In this document: positions 38,316 through 45,807 of the stretch, piece by piece | How the letters are laid out: each line of letters starts with the position of its first letter | Position numbering within the stretch: position 1 is the first letter of the stretch | Source of the DNA: Conexibacter sp. DBS9H8 | Lineage (GTDB): Bacteria > Actinomycetota > Thermoleophilia > Solirubrobacterales > Solirubrobacteraceae | Assembly: GCF_023330685.1 (NCBI RefSeq) | Contig: NZ_CP097128.1 | Coordinates: 2,790,001 to 2,854,000, forward strand | Reading direction: 5' to 3' | DNA: 64,000 nucleotides | Made by a program: the position numbers and the translations under genes | The notes under the pieces: generated by a model | What the model saw: only the letters and a program-made list of their open reading frames with translations | Databases searched by the model: none | Told to the model about the DNA's origin: nothing

Positions 38316-38494
38316 CTCACTGACGGTCCTGCAAGCGGACCTTCTCGTTCAGCCCGCTTGATCCGGGTTCGGCCAGCCTCCGTCGCCGAGCAGCTGTTCG
38401 ACGTCAGCACGGGCCCGCCCCGTGTCGCGCGCCACGCACGGACAGTACTTCACTCCGGGCCTTGACGCGGGTGGTTTCATGAAGGAGCGTATGT

Positions 38495-38582
38495 GTTGCC
38501 CGATCGGGGCGTGCCCTGCCCACGTACGAGGTGGACAGGGCACGGGACGAGCAACCGTCGTGTCAGCGCAGGATGCGCTGAC
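38495..38582 (+). other. Hairpin cluster in the 485-bp non-coding stretch after tRNA-His (candidate structured RNA)
   Basis: The stretch 38316-38801 has no convincing gene. Within it, 38511-38543 folds as GTGCCCTGCCCAC / GTGGACAGGGCAC with one mismatch and a 7-nt loop, flanked by GTTGC (38495-38499) and GCAAC (38551-38555), which could close it. Immediately after, 38562-38582 is a perfect 9-bp hairpin (GTCAGCGCA / TGCGCTGAC) with a GGA loop. No known riboswitch core was recognised. A non-coding RNA or a long regulatory leader are both possible; small frames crossing it (for example 38491-38649) lack support. Confidence 0.35.
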
Positions 38583-38645
38583 CCCCAAAACCCCTGGCTG
38601 GAGCGGAAGGAGACCCAAATGGGCGTCGTCGGCGGTTGACCTCTG

Positions 38646-38675
38646 CTGAGGGGATCCTGCGAGGGATCCCCTCAG
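38646..38675 (+). terminator. Perfect 12-bp hairpin, terminator-like
   Basis: CTGAGGGGATCC and GGATCCCCTCAG form a perfect 12-bp stem with loop TGCGAG. A C-rich rather than T-rich run follows, so if it terminates transcription it is of the actinobacterial type without a U-tract. It directly follows a six-codon frame (ATG 38619) with AAGGAG 7 nt upstream. Confidence 0.5.
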
Positions 38676-38700
38676 TCCCCCTATCGGCACCGGAGCCGAC

Positions 38701-38734
38701 TATCTTGAGGGCCAAGGCCCGATTTTACAAGATA
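38701..38734. repeat. Nested inverted repeat upstream of the GGDEF-EAL gene
   Basis: Outer arms TATCTTG (38701-38707) and CAAGATA (38728-38734) enclose GGGCC-AA-GGCCC. It lies about 70 bp before the ATG of the GGDEF-EAL gene and could be an operator or a second leader hairpin. Confidence 0.4.
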
Positions 38735-38801
38735 CACCGTTTTTCAGGCCAAAGAGAGCGGGTGGCTCAAGGATTCGTGTGCGATCGCCGATAGCGGATC
38801 C

Positions 38802-40886
38802 ATGTCCGTGATCACCGCGCCGCCTCGCGTTCCAGGCCGCGGCGTTGTCACGGTACACGGGGCGCTGGCGGCACTGGCGCTCATCGCGGTCGCGGCGACA
38901 GCGCGGGAGGCGACCTGGAACCTTCCCGGGCTTCTCGTCATCGCGGCCTTCACGACCCTGAGCGGCCTCGCCTACTCCGGCACCAGCAGCCGCCGGATCT
39001 ACGTGCAGGGCACCCCGGTGGGGCTGATGCTGGCCGCCGTTGTCTACGGCGCGGCACCGGCGGCCTGTCTCGGCGCCCTGAGCATCTGCGTCATGCAGTT
39101 GCGTCTGCGGTCGGCCAGGCACTACCTGCGCAACAACCTGATCACCTTCACCTGGTTTCCGCTGATCGGGGGGGTGATCTTCCACGGCCTCGCCGGCGAG
39201 TTCGGCGTCGGCCGGACCGCGTTCGCCTTCTACGTGATCGTGATCCCGGCGTTCGTGTGTGCCATCACCGTCAACTTCCTCGGTGTGGTCGGATATCAGG
39301 CCTGGCTCGAACGCTCGTCACTGCTGGACGCGCTGCGCGAGTCGTTCCTGCCGGTGATGCCCGCCGAGCTGTTCGCGAGCCTGCTGGCGATGGCCGCGGT
39401 GTGGGTCACGACCCAGACGGGCCTGCTCGGGATCGGACTGATCGGCCTGATGTTCCTGATCTTCCAGAGCCTCGTCGGCGAGCTGCTGAAGTCGAAGGCT
39501 CGGGCAACCGAACTGCAGCGGCTGGCCACCACCGACGGGCTCACCGGGCTCGCAAACCGGGAGGCCTTCGCCGCGCAGGTGACAGAAGCCATCGCCGCCA
39601 ACCCACCCGGTGCGGGACTCGCCCTGAGCCTCATCGATCTTGACCGCTTCAAGGAGATCAACGACACCCTCGGGCACCATTACGGGGATCAGCTCCTGCG
39701 GGAGATCGCCCAGCGCCTGGAGGACTGTGCCGGCCCCGACGGTGTCGTCGCCCGCCTCGGCGGTGACGAGTTCGTCATCCTGACCCACGATGACTCCGGT
39801 GACCCCGAGGGTGCCCTGCGCTTTGCGGAGCAGCTCCTCGACTGTGTCCGCCAACCGATGGAGGTGGACGAGATCGTCATGAGCGTCGGCGCCAGCATCG
39901 GCATCGCCCGCTTTCCGGCCGACGGCCAAGAGATGAACGAGTTGATGCGCCGGGCTGACGTGGCGATGTACGCGGCAAAGGATGCGCAGTGCGGCAGCCG
40001 GCTGTACGCGAGTGGTCTGGACCATCACTCACTGCGGCGTCTGAGCCTGCTGGGCGACCTCACACGCGCCCTCGAGGCCCGTGAGTTGATCGTCCACTAC
40101 CAGCCGATCATGGCCGCCGACGACTTCACCCTCCGGGGCGCGGAGGCCCTCGTACGCTGGCAACACCCCGAGCATGGCCTGCTCCCTCCTGGCGCATTCA
40201 TCGAATCGGCGGAGCAGACGCCCATGATCCACCCGTTGATGCTGACGGTGCTCGAGCAGGCGATCGAGCAGTGTGCGGAGTGGCGCAGATCGGGCCGAGA
40301 CCTGGTCGTCTCGGTCAACCTCTCAGTCCGCAACCTGCACAACCCGAAACTTCCCGACGTGATCGCCGGCTTGTTGAGCGCCCACCGCCTCCCGCCCTCG
40401 GCGCTCAAGCTGGAGATCACCGAGAGCATGATCATGGCCGACCCGGACCTCATCATGGCGACCATCGCGAAGCTCCATGCGATCGGCGTCTGCCTCTCCG
40501 TCGACGACTTCGGCACCGGATTCTCGTCTCTCGGCTACCTCAAGAACCTCCCGATCGGCGAACTGAAGATCGACCGTTCATTCGTCTCGCAGATGCTCTC
40601 AGACGAGAGTGACCTGATCATCGTGCGGTCGACCATCAACCTCGGCCACGACCTCGGGCTCAAGGTCGTGGCTGAGGGCGTCGAGGATGCTCCGACGCTC
40701 CTCAAGCTCTCCGCCCTTGGCTGTGACCTCATCCAGGGGTACTACATCAGCAAGCCAATGCCGGCGCCCGTCTTCCAGGCCTGGATGCCCACCCCCGGGG
40801 CCGTCCCGGGCGGCGAGACACCCCTCACCGCGTTGCCGCGAGCCCGCGGCAACGCGAGTGCCTACGAGATCACCTCTCGACGCTGA
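38802..40886 (+). CDS. Membrane-bound GGDEF-EAL protein (cyclic di-GMP turnover)
   Basis: 694 residues. Residues 15-230 hold about six membrane helices forming an unidentified sensor. A GGDEF domain follows (about 238-400) with DRFKEINDTLGH and an intact RLGGDEF (about residue 318). An EAL domain (about 415-665) has GAEALVRW, NLSVRNL, LEITES, VDDFGTG, KIDRSF and AEGVED, all catalytic residues apparently kept. Both synthesis and hydrolysis of c-di-GMP are possible. A GATAGC box lies 6 nt before the ATG. Its 3' end overlaps the convergent MFS gene by 25 bp. Confidence 0.92.
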   Translation: MSVITAPPRVPGRGVVTVHGALAALALIAVAATAREATWNLPGLLVIAAFTTLSGLAYSGTSSRRIYVQGTPVGLMLAAVVYGAAPAACLGALSICVMQLRLRSARHYLRNNLITFTWFPLIGGVIFHGLAGEFGVGRTAFAFYVIVIPAFVCAITVNFLGVVGYQAWLERSSLLDALRESFLPVMPAELFASLLAMAAVWVTTQTGLLGIGLIGLMFLIFQSLVGELLKSKARATELQRLATTDGLTGLANREAFAAQVTEAIAANPPGAGLALSLIDLDRFKEINDTLGHHYGDQLLREIAQRLEDCAGPDGVVARLGGDEFVILTHDDSGDPEGALRFAEQLLDCVRQPMEVDEIVMSVGASIGIARFPADGQEMNELMRRADVAMYAAKDAQCGSRLYASGLDHHSLRRLSLLGDLTRALEARELIVHYQPIMAADDFTLRGAEALVRWQHPEHGLLPPGAFIESAEQTPMIHPLMLTVLEQAIEQCAEWRRSGRDLVVSVNLSVRNLHNPKLPDVIAGLLSAHRLPPSALKLEITESMIMADPDLIMATIAKLHAIGVCLSVDDFGTGFSSLGYLKNLPIGELKIDRSFVSQMLSDESDLIIVRSTINLGHDLGLKVVAEGVEDAPTLLKLSALGCDLIQGYYISKPMPAPVFQAWMPTPGAVPGGETPLTALPRARGNASAYEITSRR

Positions 40887-42106
40887 GCCGAACGGTCGTC
40901 CCCAGCCTCATCGGTCCCTGAGACGACGCTGGGCGTGCGGAGCAGGAGAGGAGCGAGCAACGCCACGCTGACTGCGCCGACGCCCGCGACGAGGAAGGCC
41001 AGACGGGCGCCGGTCAGCGTGGCGAGCAGGCCGCCCAGCAGGAAGCCCGGTCCGGGAAACGCCTGGAAGATGGACTCGTTGAGGCTGAGCGTGAGCGTCA
41101 TCCAACCGTCTTCGACCTGCTCCTGTAACGCCGTCCGCTCGGCGACGGGCTCAATCCCGTTGCCGACTCCGCCGATCACCGCGCCGACCACCGCGAGCAC
41201 GATCGACGGCGCGACGGCCATGAGGAGGAACCCGACGCCGATGGCGCTGGACCCGAACGCGATCAGCAGCCATCCCGGCAGCGCCCGCCAGCGGGCATAC
41301 AGCGCGCTTCCCACGATCGCGCCGGATCCCCAGGCGGAGAGCAACGCCCCGTACCCGGCAGCTCCGGCATGGAGGACGTGCTGGGCGAGCACCACCTCCA
41401 GCGGGAGCGTCATCGAGAAGATCGTCCACGCCACCGCCTGAAAGGTGAGGATGCGGCGTACGGCGACATGCCGGTTGGCCTGCTCGAGGGCCGCGCGGAC
41501 CCGCAGCCGCGGTCCTCGACGTTCCGGCAGCGTGGCGGAGAGGCCGTGCGCGGCCGCCAGCGCGAGGGAGATGGTGCCGAAGATGGCCGCGTCCACCAGT
41601 ACCGCCAACGTCGTGCCACTCGCGAGCACCAACGCGCTGCCGATGATTGGGCCGAGCAGGATGCTGAACCCAAAGGCCACGTTGATGACGGCGTTGCTGT
41701 CCCTCAGAAATCCCCCCGGGGTGACCAGCCGCGCCGTGGTCGCCCGCAGGATTGGCCGGGCCGCGAGACCGAGGCTTCCACCCACCAAGACGAGGGCGAG
41801 GATCGGGGCGAGGTAGAAGTGTGAGGGGGCGGCGGCGAGAGTCAGGAAGAGGCACGCCTGCAGCGCATACAGGACGGCGAGGACTCGGCGCGGATCGAAG
41901 CGATCGGCCCACGCGACGACGCTCGGCGTGATGAAGGCGGGGAGAAACTGTGATGTGAGGAAGAACCCCGTTGACGCCAGGGCGTTTCCGGTACGGCGGT
42001 AGACCAGCAGAGAAAGGGCGAAATTCCCGACCGACCACGCGAACTCGTTCAGGGCGTAGGCCAAGACCAGCCGCCGAAAGCTCGGGAGGGTCAGGACGGC
42101 CTTCAT
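40862..42106 (-). CDS. Major facilitator superfamily transporter
   Basis: 414 residues, about twelve helices. The loop between helices 2 and 3 reads WADRFDPRRVLAVLY, the MFS motif A variant, and the second half has YARWRALPGWLL. Resembles MFS_3/enterobactin-exporter-like proteins; substrate unknown. ATG 42106 is 7 nt behind a GATACT box and gives MKAVLTLPSFRRL; a start at 42145 would add 13 residues. The C-terminus is antisense to the last 25 bp of the GGDEF-EAL gene. Confidence 0.85.
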   Translation of the reverse strand: MKAVLTLPSFRRLVLAYALNEFAWSVGNFALSLLVYRRTGNALASTGFFLTSQFLPAFITPSVVAWADRFDPRRVLAVLYALQACLFLTLAAAPSHFYLAPILALVLVGGSLGLAARPILRATTARLVTPGGFLRDSNAVINVAFGFSILLGPIIGSALVLASGTTLAVLVDAAIFGTISLALAAAHGLSATLPERRGPRLRVRAALEQANRHVAVRRILTFQAVAWTIFSMTLPLEVVLAQHVLHAGAAGYGALLSAWGSGAIVGSALYARWRALPGWLLIAFGSSAIGVGFLLMAVAPSIVLAVVGAVIGGVGNGIEPVAERTALQEQVEDGWMTLTLSLNESIFQAFPGPGFLLGGLLATLTGARLAFLVAGVGAVSVALLAPLLLRTPSVVSGTDEAGDDRSAQRREVIS

Positions 42107-42113
42107 CGACCCC

Positions 42114-42119
42114 AGTATC
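42114..42119 (-). promoter_or_regulatory. Candidate -10 box (GATACT) of the MFS gene
   Basis: On the reverse strand GATACT ends 7 nt before ATG 42106, the leaderless spacing seen repeatedly in this window. Motif-only inference. Confidence 0.4.
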
Positions 42120-42279
42120 GGGCATGCCGGCGACGGTGAAGCCACCAGTTCCGGTCAGGATTTCGGTAATGCGCGGCGACGGGGTCGCCGCCCCACCCTG
42201 GACCTCAACGGTCCACGAACGCCGGCTCGTGCGGACGCCCCGTCCCCCGGGAGCGCCCGCCTGAGCCGAGCAGCCCCGA

Positions 42280-42990
42280 TCAGCCGGTCGTGGTCGTGCC
42301 GGTCGTGGTCGTGCCGGTCGTGGTCGTGCCGGTCGTCGTCGTGCCGGTCGTCGTCGTGCCGGTCGTGGTCGTGCCGGTCGTGGTCGTGCCGGTCGTCGTC
42401 GTGCCGGTCGTCGTCGTGCCGGTCGTGGTCGTGCCGGTCCCGGTTCCGCTTGTCCCGGCGTGGTGCAGCTTCGCGGCTGCGGAGACGCAGCGGCTGAACG
42501 GAGTTCCGGCCATACCGCGCACGTGGCGCTTGCTTTCAGTCCGGCAGGCCACCGTCGGGTTCTTCACTGATCCGGTCGACATTTTGGCCATCGCGGTCAC
42601 ACAGGCGCTGAAGGGCGTACCCGGAGTACCGGCCACGTGGACCTTGCTCTCCCCTTGACAGTAGCGGCCATAGGCGTGAGCCTTGGCAGGCAGGCTTGCC
42701 CCCGGGCCCGGATTGGTCGGACGGTGCCCGGCGCCCGGGTTCTGGGGACGACCGGTCGGGTGGGAACCGGTGGACGTGGTCGACGTGGAGGTGGTGCTCG
42801 TCGCCGTCATCGGGGCGCCGTAGCCGCTTCCACCCTGATGACCGTGGCCGCTGCCAACGTGCCCGGAGTTCCCCGCCCCATGGTTCCCGGAACCGGGGTG
42901 CGACACGGGGCCGGCCGCGAGCGCAAGCGCGGGCGCGACTCCGAGCGCGCCTGCGGCAGCGAGCACAGCGAGTTTGGAGTGGGTCTTCAT
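42280..42990 (-). CDS. Secreted low-complexity protein with TTTTG repeats
   Basis: 236 residues. Signal peptide (1-26, ending PALALAAG), a Gly/His/Ser-rich segment, then two copies of a short Cys-containing motif: CQGESKVHVAGTPGTPFSAC and CRTESKRHVRGMAGTPFSRC (about 110-129 and 145-165), each with two Cys. The C-terminus is ten tandem TTTTG pentapeptides ending exactly at the stop codon. The paired Cys motifs look like a small repeated domain, possibly disulphide-bonded. The Thr-rich tail may be a stalk or glycosylation region. No known family recognised. GGAG lies 11 nt before ATG 42990. Confidence 0.7.
   Translation of the reverse strand: MKTHSKLAVLAAAGALGVAPALALAAGPVSHPGSGNHGAGNSGHVGSGHGHQGGSGYGAPMTATSTTSTSTTSTGSHPTGRPQNPGAGHRPTNPGPGASLPAKAHAYGRYCQGESKVHVAGTPGTPFSACVTAMAKMSTGSVKNPTVACRTESKRHVRGMAGTPFSRCVSAAAKLHHAGTSGTGTGTTTTGTTTTGTTTTGTTTTGTTTTGTTTTGTTTTGTTTTGTTTTGTTTTG
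42284..42433. repeat. Ten 15-bp tandem repeats encoding TTTTG
   Basis: Ten exact-length units of CCGGTCGTSGTCGTG. Two variants differ at one base (A: GTGGTC, B: GTCGTC) and run A-AABB-AABB-A, which suggests duplication of a 60-bp block on top of the 15-bp unit. All changes are silent (Thr codons), so the peptide is kept. Likely to vary in copy number by slippage. Confidence 0.95.
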
Positions 42991-43071
42991 GTGTCGTGTC
43001 TCCTCAAATACGTGGTCCGGTCTTCTGTGTTGAGTACGCGGCGGACGATCCGAATGTCAGGAACGACCCGT

Positions 43072-43077
43072 TAGCAT
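43072..43077 (+). promoter_or_regulatory. Candidate -10 box (TAGCAT) of the methyltransferase gene
   Basis: TAGCAT ends 7 nt before GTG 43085, identical in motif and spacing to the box at 5252-5257. Confidence 0.45.
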
Positions 43078-43084
43078 CGCTGCA

Positions 43085-43921
43085 GTGGCCGGAGGCACTC
43101 AGCGGATCAGTCCAACGGCGCACTACACGGCCGAAGTCTGGGCTCGCAACGGCCTCGCGCCAGCCGAATTGAGGACCCTCCAGGGCCGGTTGCTCCACCT
43201 GGCCCTCGCTCCGATCAACGCCGCCGGCCAGCGTCGGTTCGGGCTCTCGATCGAGCCCTTCCTGCTCGCTCGGCACCGCGGGATCGACGCACTCCTGAGC
43301 TCGGCCATCGACGCCGGAGAGATCGGCCAGGTGGTCGAGCTCGCAGCGGGTCTGTCACCCCGTGGCTGGCGCTTTCACCAGCGCTACGGCGCGCGGATTG
43401 ACTACATCGAGACCGACCTTCCGGAGATGGCGGCTCGTAAGCGTGCCGCCCTGACTCGCGCCGGGGACCTCGACGATCACCACCGCGTCACGGCCCTCGA
43501 TGCGACGCGCCCGACGGGCCCCGGAAGCCTCACTGAGCTTGTCTCTGGGCTCGACCCGAAACGAGGGACGGCGATCATCACCGAAGGTCTGCTCAACTAC
43601 CTTCCCCGCGGACAGCTGCTTGGGACGTGGACCCGGTTCGCCGGAGCGCTCGCGGGCTTCCCGCACGGGCGCTACTACTCCGACCTGCATCTGGACGACC
43701 GCTCCTCCCGGCCGGTCGACCTGTTCCGGCTCGCCCTCGCAGGCTTCGTCCGCGGCCGCGTCGAACTGCACTTCACTTCCACGGCCGAGGTCGAGCAGCA
43801 CCTGCAGTCCTGTGGCTTCATCAGCGCTTCGGTCCGGCGCGGGGACCGGAGCATTCCCGACCCGGCGCCCGGTGCAGAACTCGTCCACGTGATCGAGGCC
43901 CGCACTGACCCTGAGTCCTGA
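43085..43921 (+). CDS. LCM (leucine carboxyl methyltransferase)-family SAM methyltransferase
   Basis: 278 residues starting at GTG. ISPTAHYTAEVWARNGL near the N-terminus, VVELAAGLSPRGWRF (SAM-binding strand and loop, about residue 78), YIETDLPEMAARKR and IITEGLLNYLP (about 160) are typical of the PPM1/Tcmp class. These enzymes methylate carboxyl groups of small molecules or proteins; substrate unknown here. No natural-product cluster surrounds it. Leaderless-type promoter at 43072. Confidence 0.82.
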   Translation: MAGGTQRISPTAHYTAEVWARNGLAPAELRTLQGRLLHLALAPINAAGQRRFGLSIEPFLLARHRGIDALLSSAIDAGEIGQVVELAAGLSPRGWRFHQRYGARIDYIETDLPEMAARKRAALTRAGDLDDHHRVTALDATRPTGPGSLTELVSGLDPKRGTAIITEGLLNYLPRGQLLGTWTRFAGALAGFPHGRYYSDLHLDDRSSRPVDLFRLALAGFVRGRVELHFTSTAEVEQHLQSCGFISASVRRGDRSIPDPAPGAELVHVIEARTDPES

Positions 43922-43964
43922 GTCACGTGCACCCCATCGACAGTCCGCCTGTCATGATCCGCTC

Positions 43965-44987
43965 GTGTTCGGTCGCCGGTTCTCAACCTTGACGCTCGGC
44001 CTCCTGACCTTCCTCGTCCTCGCGGCCGGCGCGGCCGCCTCCACGCTGGTGGTGAGCGCAAACTCGAGGACACCCGGCAGCGTGAGGCGGCCGGCCGTCC
44101 AGTCCGTCGAACTTGCCGAGAGCGACATCGGCTACGTAAACGGCGCCCCCTCACGGACCCTGGTGTCCACACGCGAGCAGCTGCCCACGAGTTTCCGAGC
44201 GGACCTGGGACCGTTCCCGAGCTGCCCGGCCAGTGATTTCAGCCACCTCTCGAACACCCCGCCTCCCTGTCCTGCTGGCTCCCAACTGGGGACCACGACC
44301 TTCACCGCCTACGTACCGACCCTCAACCTCCACGTCAGCGCCGCCGGTTTCATCTACAAGCTCTCAGACTCCCGGGCCGACGCCTGGGTGCATGTGACCA
44401 AGCCGGTGCAGTTCTCAGTCGCATTACCGGCAACCCTCACGACAGGCGCCCACCAAGCCGCTCCCGCGGTGAGCTGGAACCTCTCCGCAGCGGTCAACTT
44501 CGGGGTCAAGGCGGACATCACCTCCTTCATCACCGATTGGACCGCGCGCCGGACCGTGATCGTTCGACATGGTGCGAGAAACCGACGCCGCCATGGAGAC
44601 GGGCATCGCCGCCGCCACCGTCAGCACCACGAGCGTTCAGGTGCCCGAACGCGGGGCAGACGCCGAGCGGGAGGGCACGGCGCCCCCAAGCGGTCGACGT
44701 CCCCCGCGAAGCGGCGCTCCCGCGTCACGGCGTCACCCTTCATCGCGACCGGCTGTCCGTCCACGGGCGAGTGGTCCTACACGGCCACGCTTCAATACAC
44801 CTCCGGCGCGCCCGAGACGGTCGCGACGAGCCTGACCTGTTCGGCCACCTCCCCCCAAACCGTCACCGTGACCGTCACCGCCCCTCCGACATGTGTCCTC
44901 GGCGTCGTCTGCCCGTCTCCCTCCCGCCGCAGCGGCCTCGGTGCTCAGGTGGAGATGACTCAACCACGCCGGGCGCGGTCGACATAG
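43965..44987 (+). CDS. Secreted protein of unknown function with an internal frame anomaly
   Basis: 340 residues as annotated from GTG 43965. Signal peptide (1-26, ends AAGAAAS). The N-terminal domain (about 40-195) has paired Cys (PSCPAS, PPCPAG) and the C-terminal part has TGCPSTGEWSYTATLQY, resembling secreted actinobacterial beta-sandwich proteins of unknown role. Between about 44560 and 44685 the frame encodes an Arg/His-rich stretch unlike the rest; the +1 frame there has far better GC at third positions, suggesting two compensating indels. The 3' end overlaps the convergent hydratase gene by 28 bp. Confidence 0.55.
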   Translation: MFGRRFSTLTLGLLTFLVLAAGAAASTLVVSANSRTPGSVRRPAVQSVELAESDIGYVNGAPSRTLVSTREQLPTSFRADLGPFPSCPASDFSHLSNTPPPCPAGSQLGTTTFTAYVPTLNLHVSAAGFIYKLSDSRADAWVHVTKPVQFSVALPATLTTGAHQAAPAVSWNLSAAVNFGVKADITSFITDWTARRTVIVRHGARNRRRHGDGHRRRHRQHHERSGARTRGRRRAGGHGAPKRSTSPAKRRSRVTASPFIATGCPSTGEWSYTATLQYTSGAPETVATSLTCSATSPQTVTVTVTAPPTCVLGVVCPSPSRRSGLGAQVEMTQPRRARST

Positions 44988-45769
44988 CGGGGAGCCTCCC
45001 GGGCCATCGCCGCCGTCCGGGCGATCCGGTGGTTGACGCCCCGCAGCAGGCGCGCCTGCAAGCGTCGCTCCAACGCGAAGGCCGCCTGCGGTCGGGCGTG
45101 CCAACTGCGGTTGAGGAGACGCTTGGTCGCCGCCACCGCATCCGGTGAGCGGGCGGCGAGCAACTCGGCGAGCTCGAAGGCGCGAGCGAGCGGGTCCTCA
45201 CTCACCTCGGTCACGAGCCCGATCCGGTGGGCGGCCTCACCGCTGAGGACCTCGCCGGTCATCACGAGCCGTTTGGCGACGTCGAGCCCGACGAGTTCGG
45301 AAAGGGTGACCGACCCGGTCATGTCGGGAACGAGCCCCCACTTGGCCTCCATCACCGACAGCTCGCAGTCCGGGGTGGCGATCCGGAAGTCAGCGCCGAG
45401 GGCGATCTGGATGCCGCCGCCGTAGCAGCGGCCATGGAGCACCGCGATCACCGGCACCGGCAGCCGACGCCAGGCCCAGCCCACCTCCTGGAAGCGGTTG
45501 GTACCGCGAACCGGCATCGGAACGAACGACAGCAGCATCCGGATCGGCTGACGACCGACGGAGCCGAAGTCGAGCCCGCTGCTGAAGGCCGCCCCTTCCC
45601 CGCGGAGGATCACCGCCCGCACCGTGCGGTCACCCCGCAGGCTCCGCGCCACCTCGAGCAGACCGTCGAGCAGCGCCAGGTCAAGGCCGTTGAGCTTTTC
45701 CGGGCGGTTGAGGCTCACGACCGCGACCGCACCGACCCTCTCCAACGTGACGCGGTCGGCCGAGCTCAT
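44960..45769 (-). CDS. Enoyl-CoA hydratase/isomerase family protein
   Basis: 269 residues, crotonase fold. FSSGLDFGSVG and HGRCYGGGIQIALGADFRIA carry the CoA-binding and oxyanion-hole signature; the catalytic-position residues appear in LSVMEAKWGLVPDMTGSV. The Glu/Asp pattern of classical hydratases is partly changed, so it may act as an isomerase or other crotonase. RIGLVTEVSEDPLARA is typical of the C-terminal helix. Alone on the reverse strand, 38 bp from the degenerate EAL gene. Confidence 0.85.
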   Translation of the reverse strand: MSSADRVTLERVGAVAVVSLNRPEKLNGLDLALLDGLLEVARSLRGDRTVRAVILRGEGAAFSSGLDFGSVGRQPIRMLLSFVPMPVRGTNRFQEVGWAWRRLPVPVIAVLHGRCYGGGIQIALGADFRIATPDCELSVMEAKWGLVPDMTGSVTLSELVGLDVAKRLVMTGEVLSGEAAHRIGLVTEVSEDPLARAFELAELLAARSPDAVAATKRLLNRSWHARPQAAFALERRLQARLLRGVNHRIARTAAMAREAPRYVDRARRG

Positions 45770-45807
45770 CGGCTCGGACGCTAGCGGAACCCTCGATCGC
45801 TCGCGGT

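Noticed and set aside
38400..38480. c-di-GMP riboswitch upstream of the GGDEF-EAL gene
   Set aside because: CACGCACGGA recalls the GEMM start, but the rest of the conserved core is absent.
38316..38500. Integration scar (att site) after tRNA-His
   Set aside because: No duplicated tRNA 3' segment and no integrase found in the window.
38349..38690. 113-aa reverse frame across the hairpin region, and the forward 75-aa frame 38422-38649
   Set aside because: Low third-position bias, no ribosome site of quality, and both are cut by the strong hairpins; a tail (KYCPCVARDTG) looks protein-like but has no support.
42284..42433. CRISPR-like array
   Set aside because: Direct tandem 15-bp repeats with no spacers, inside a coding sequence; they encode TTTTG.
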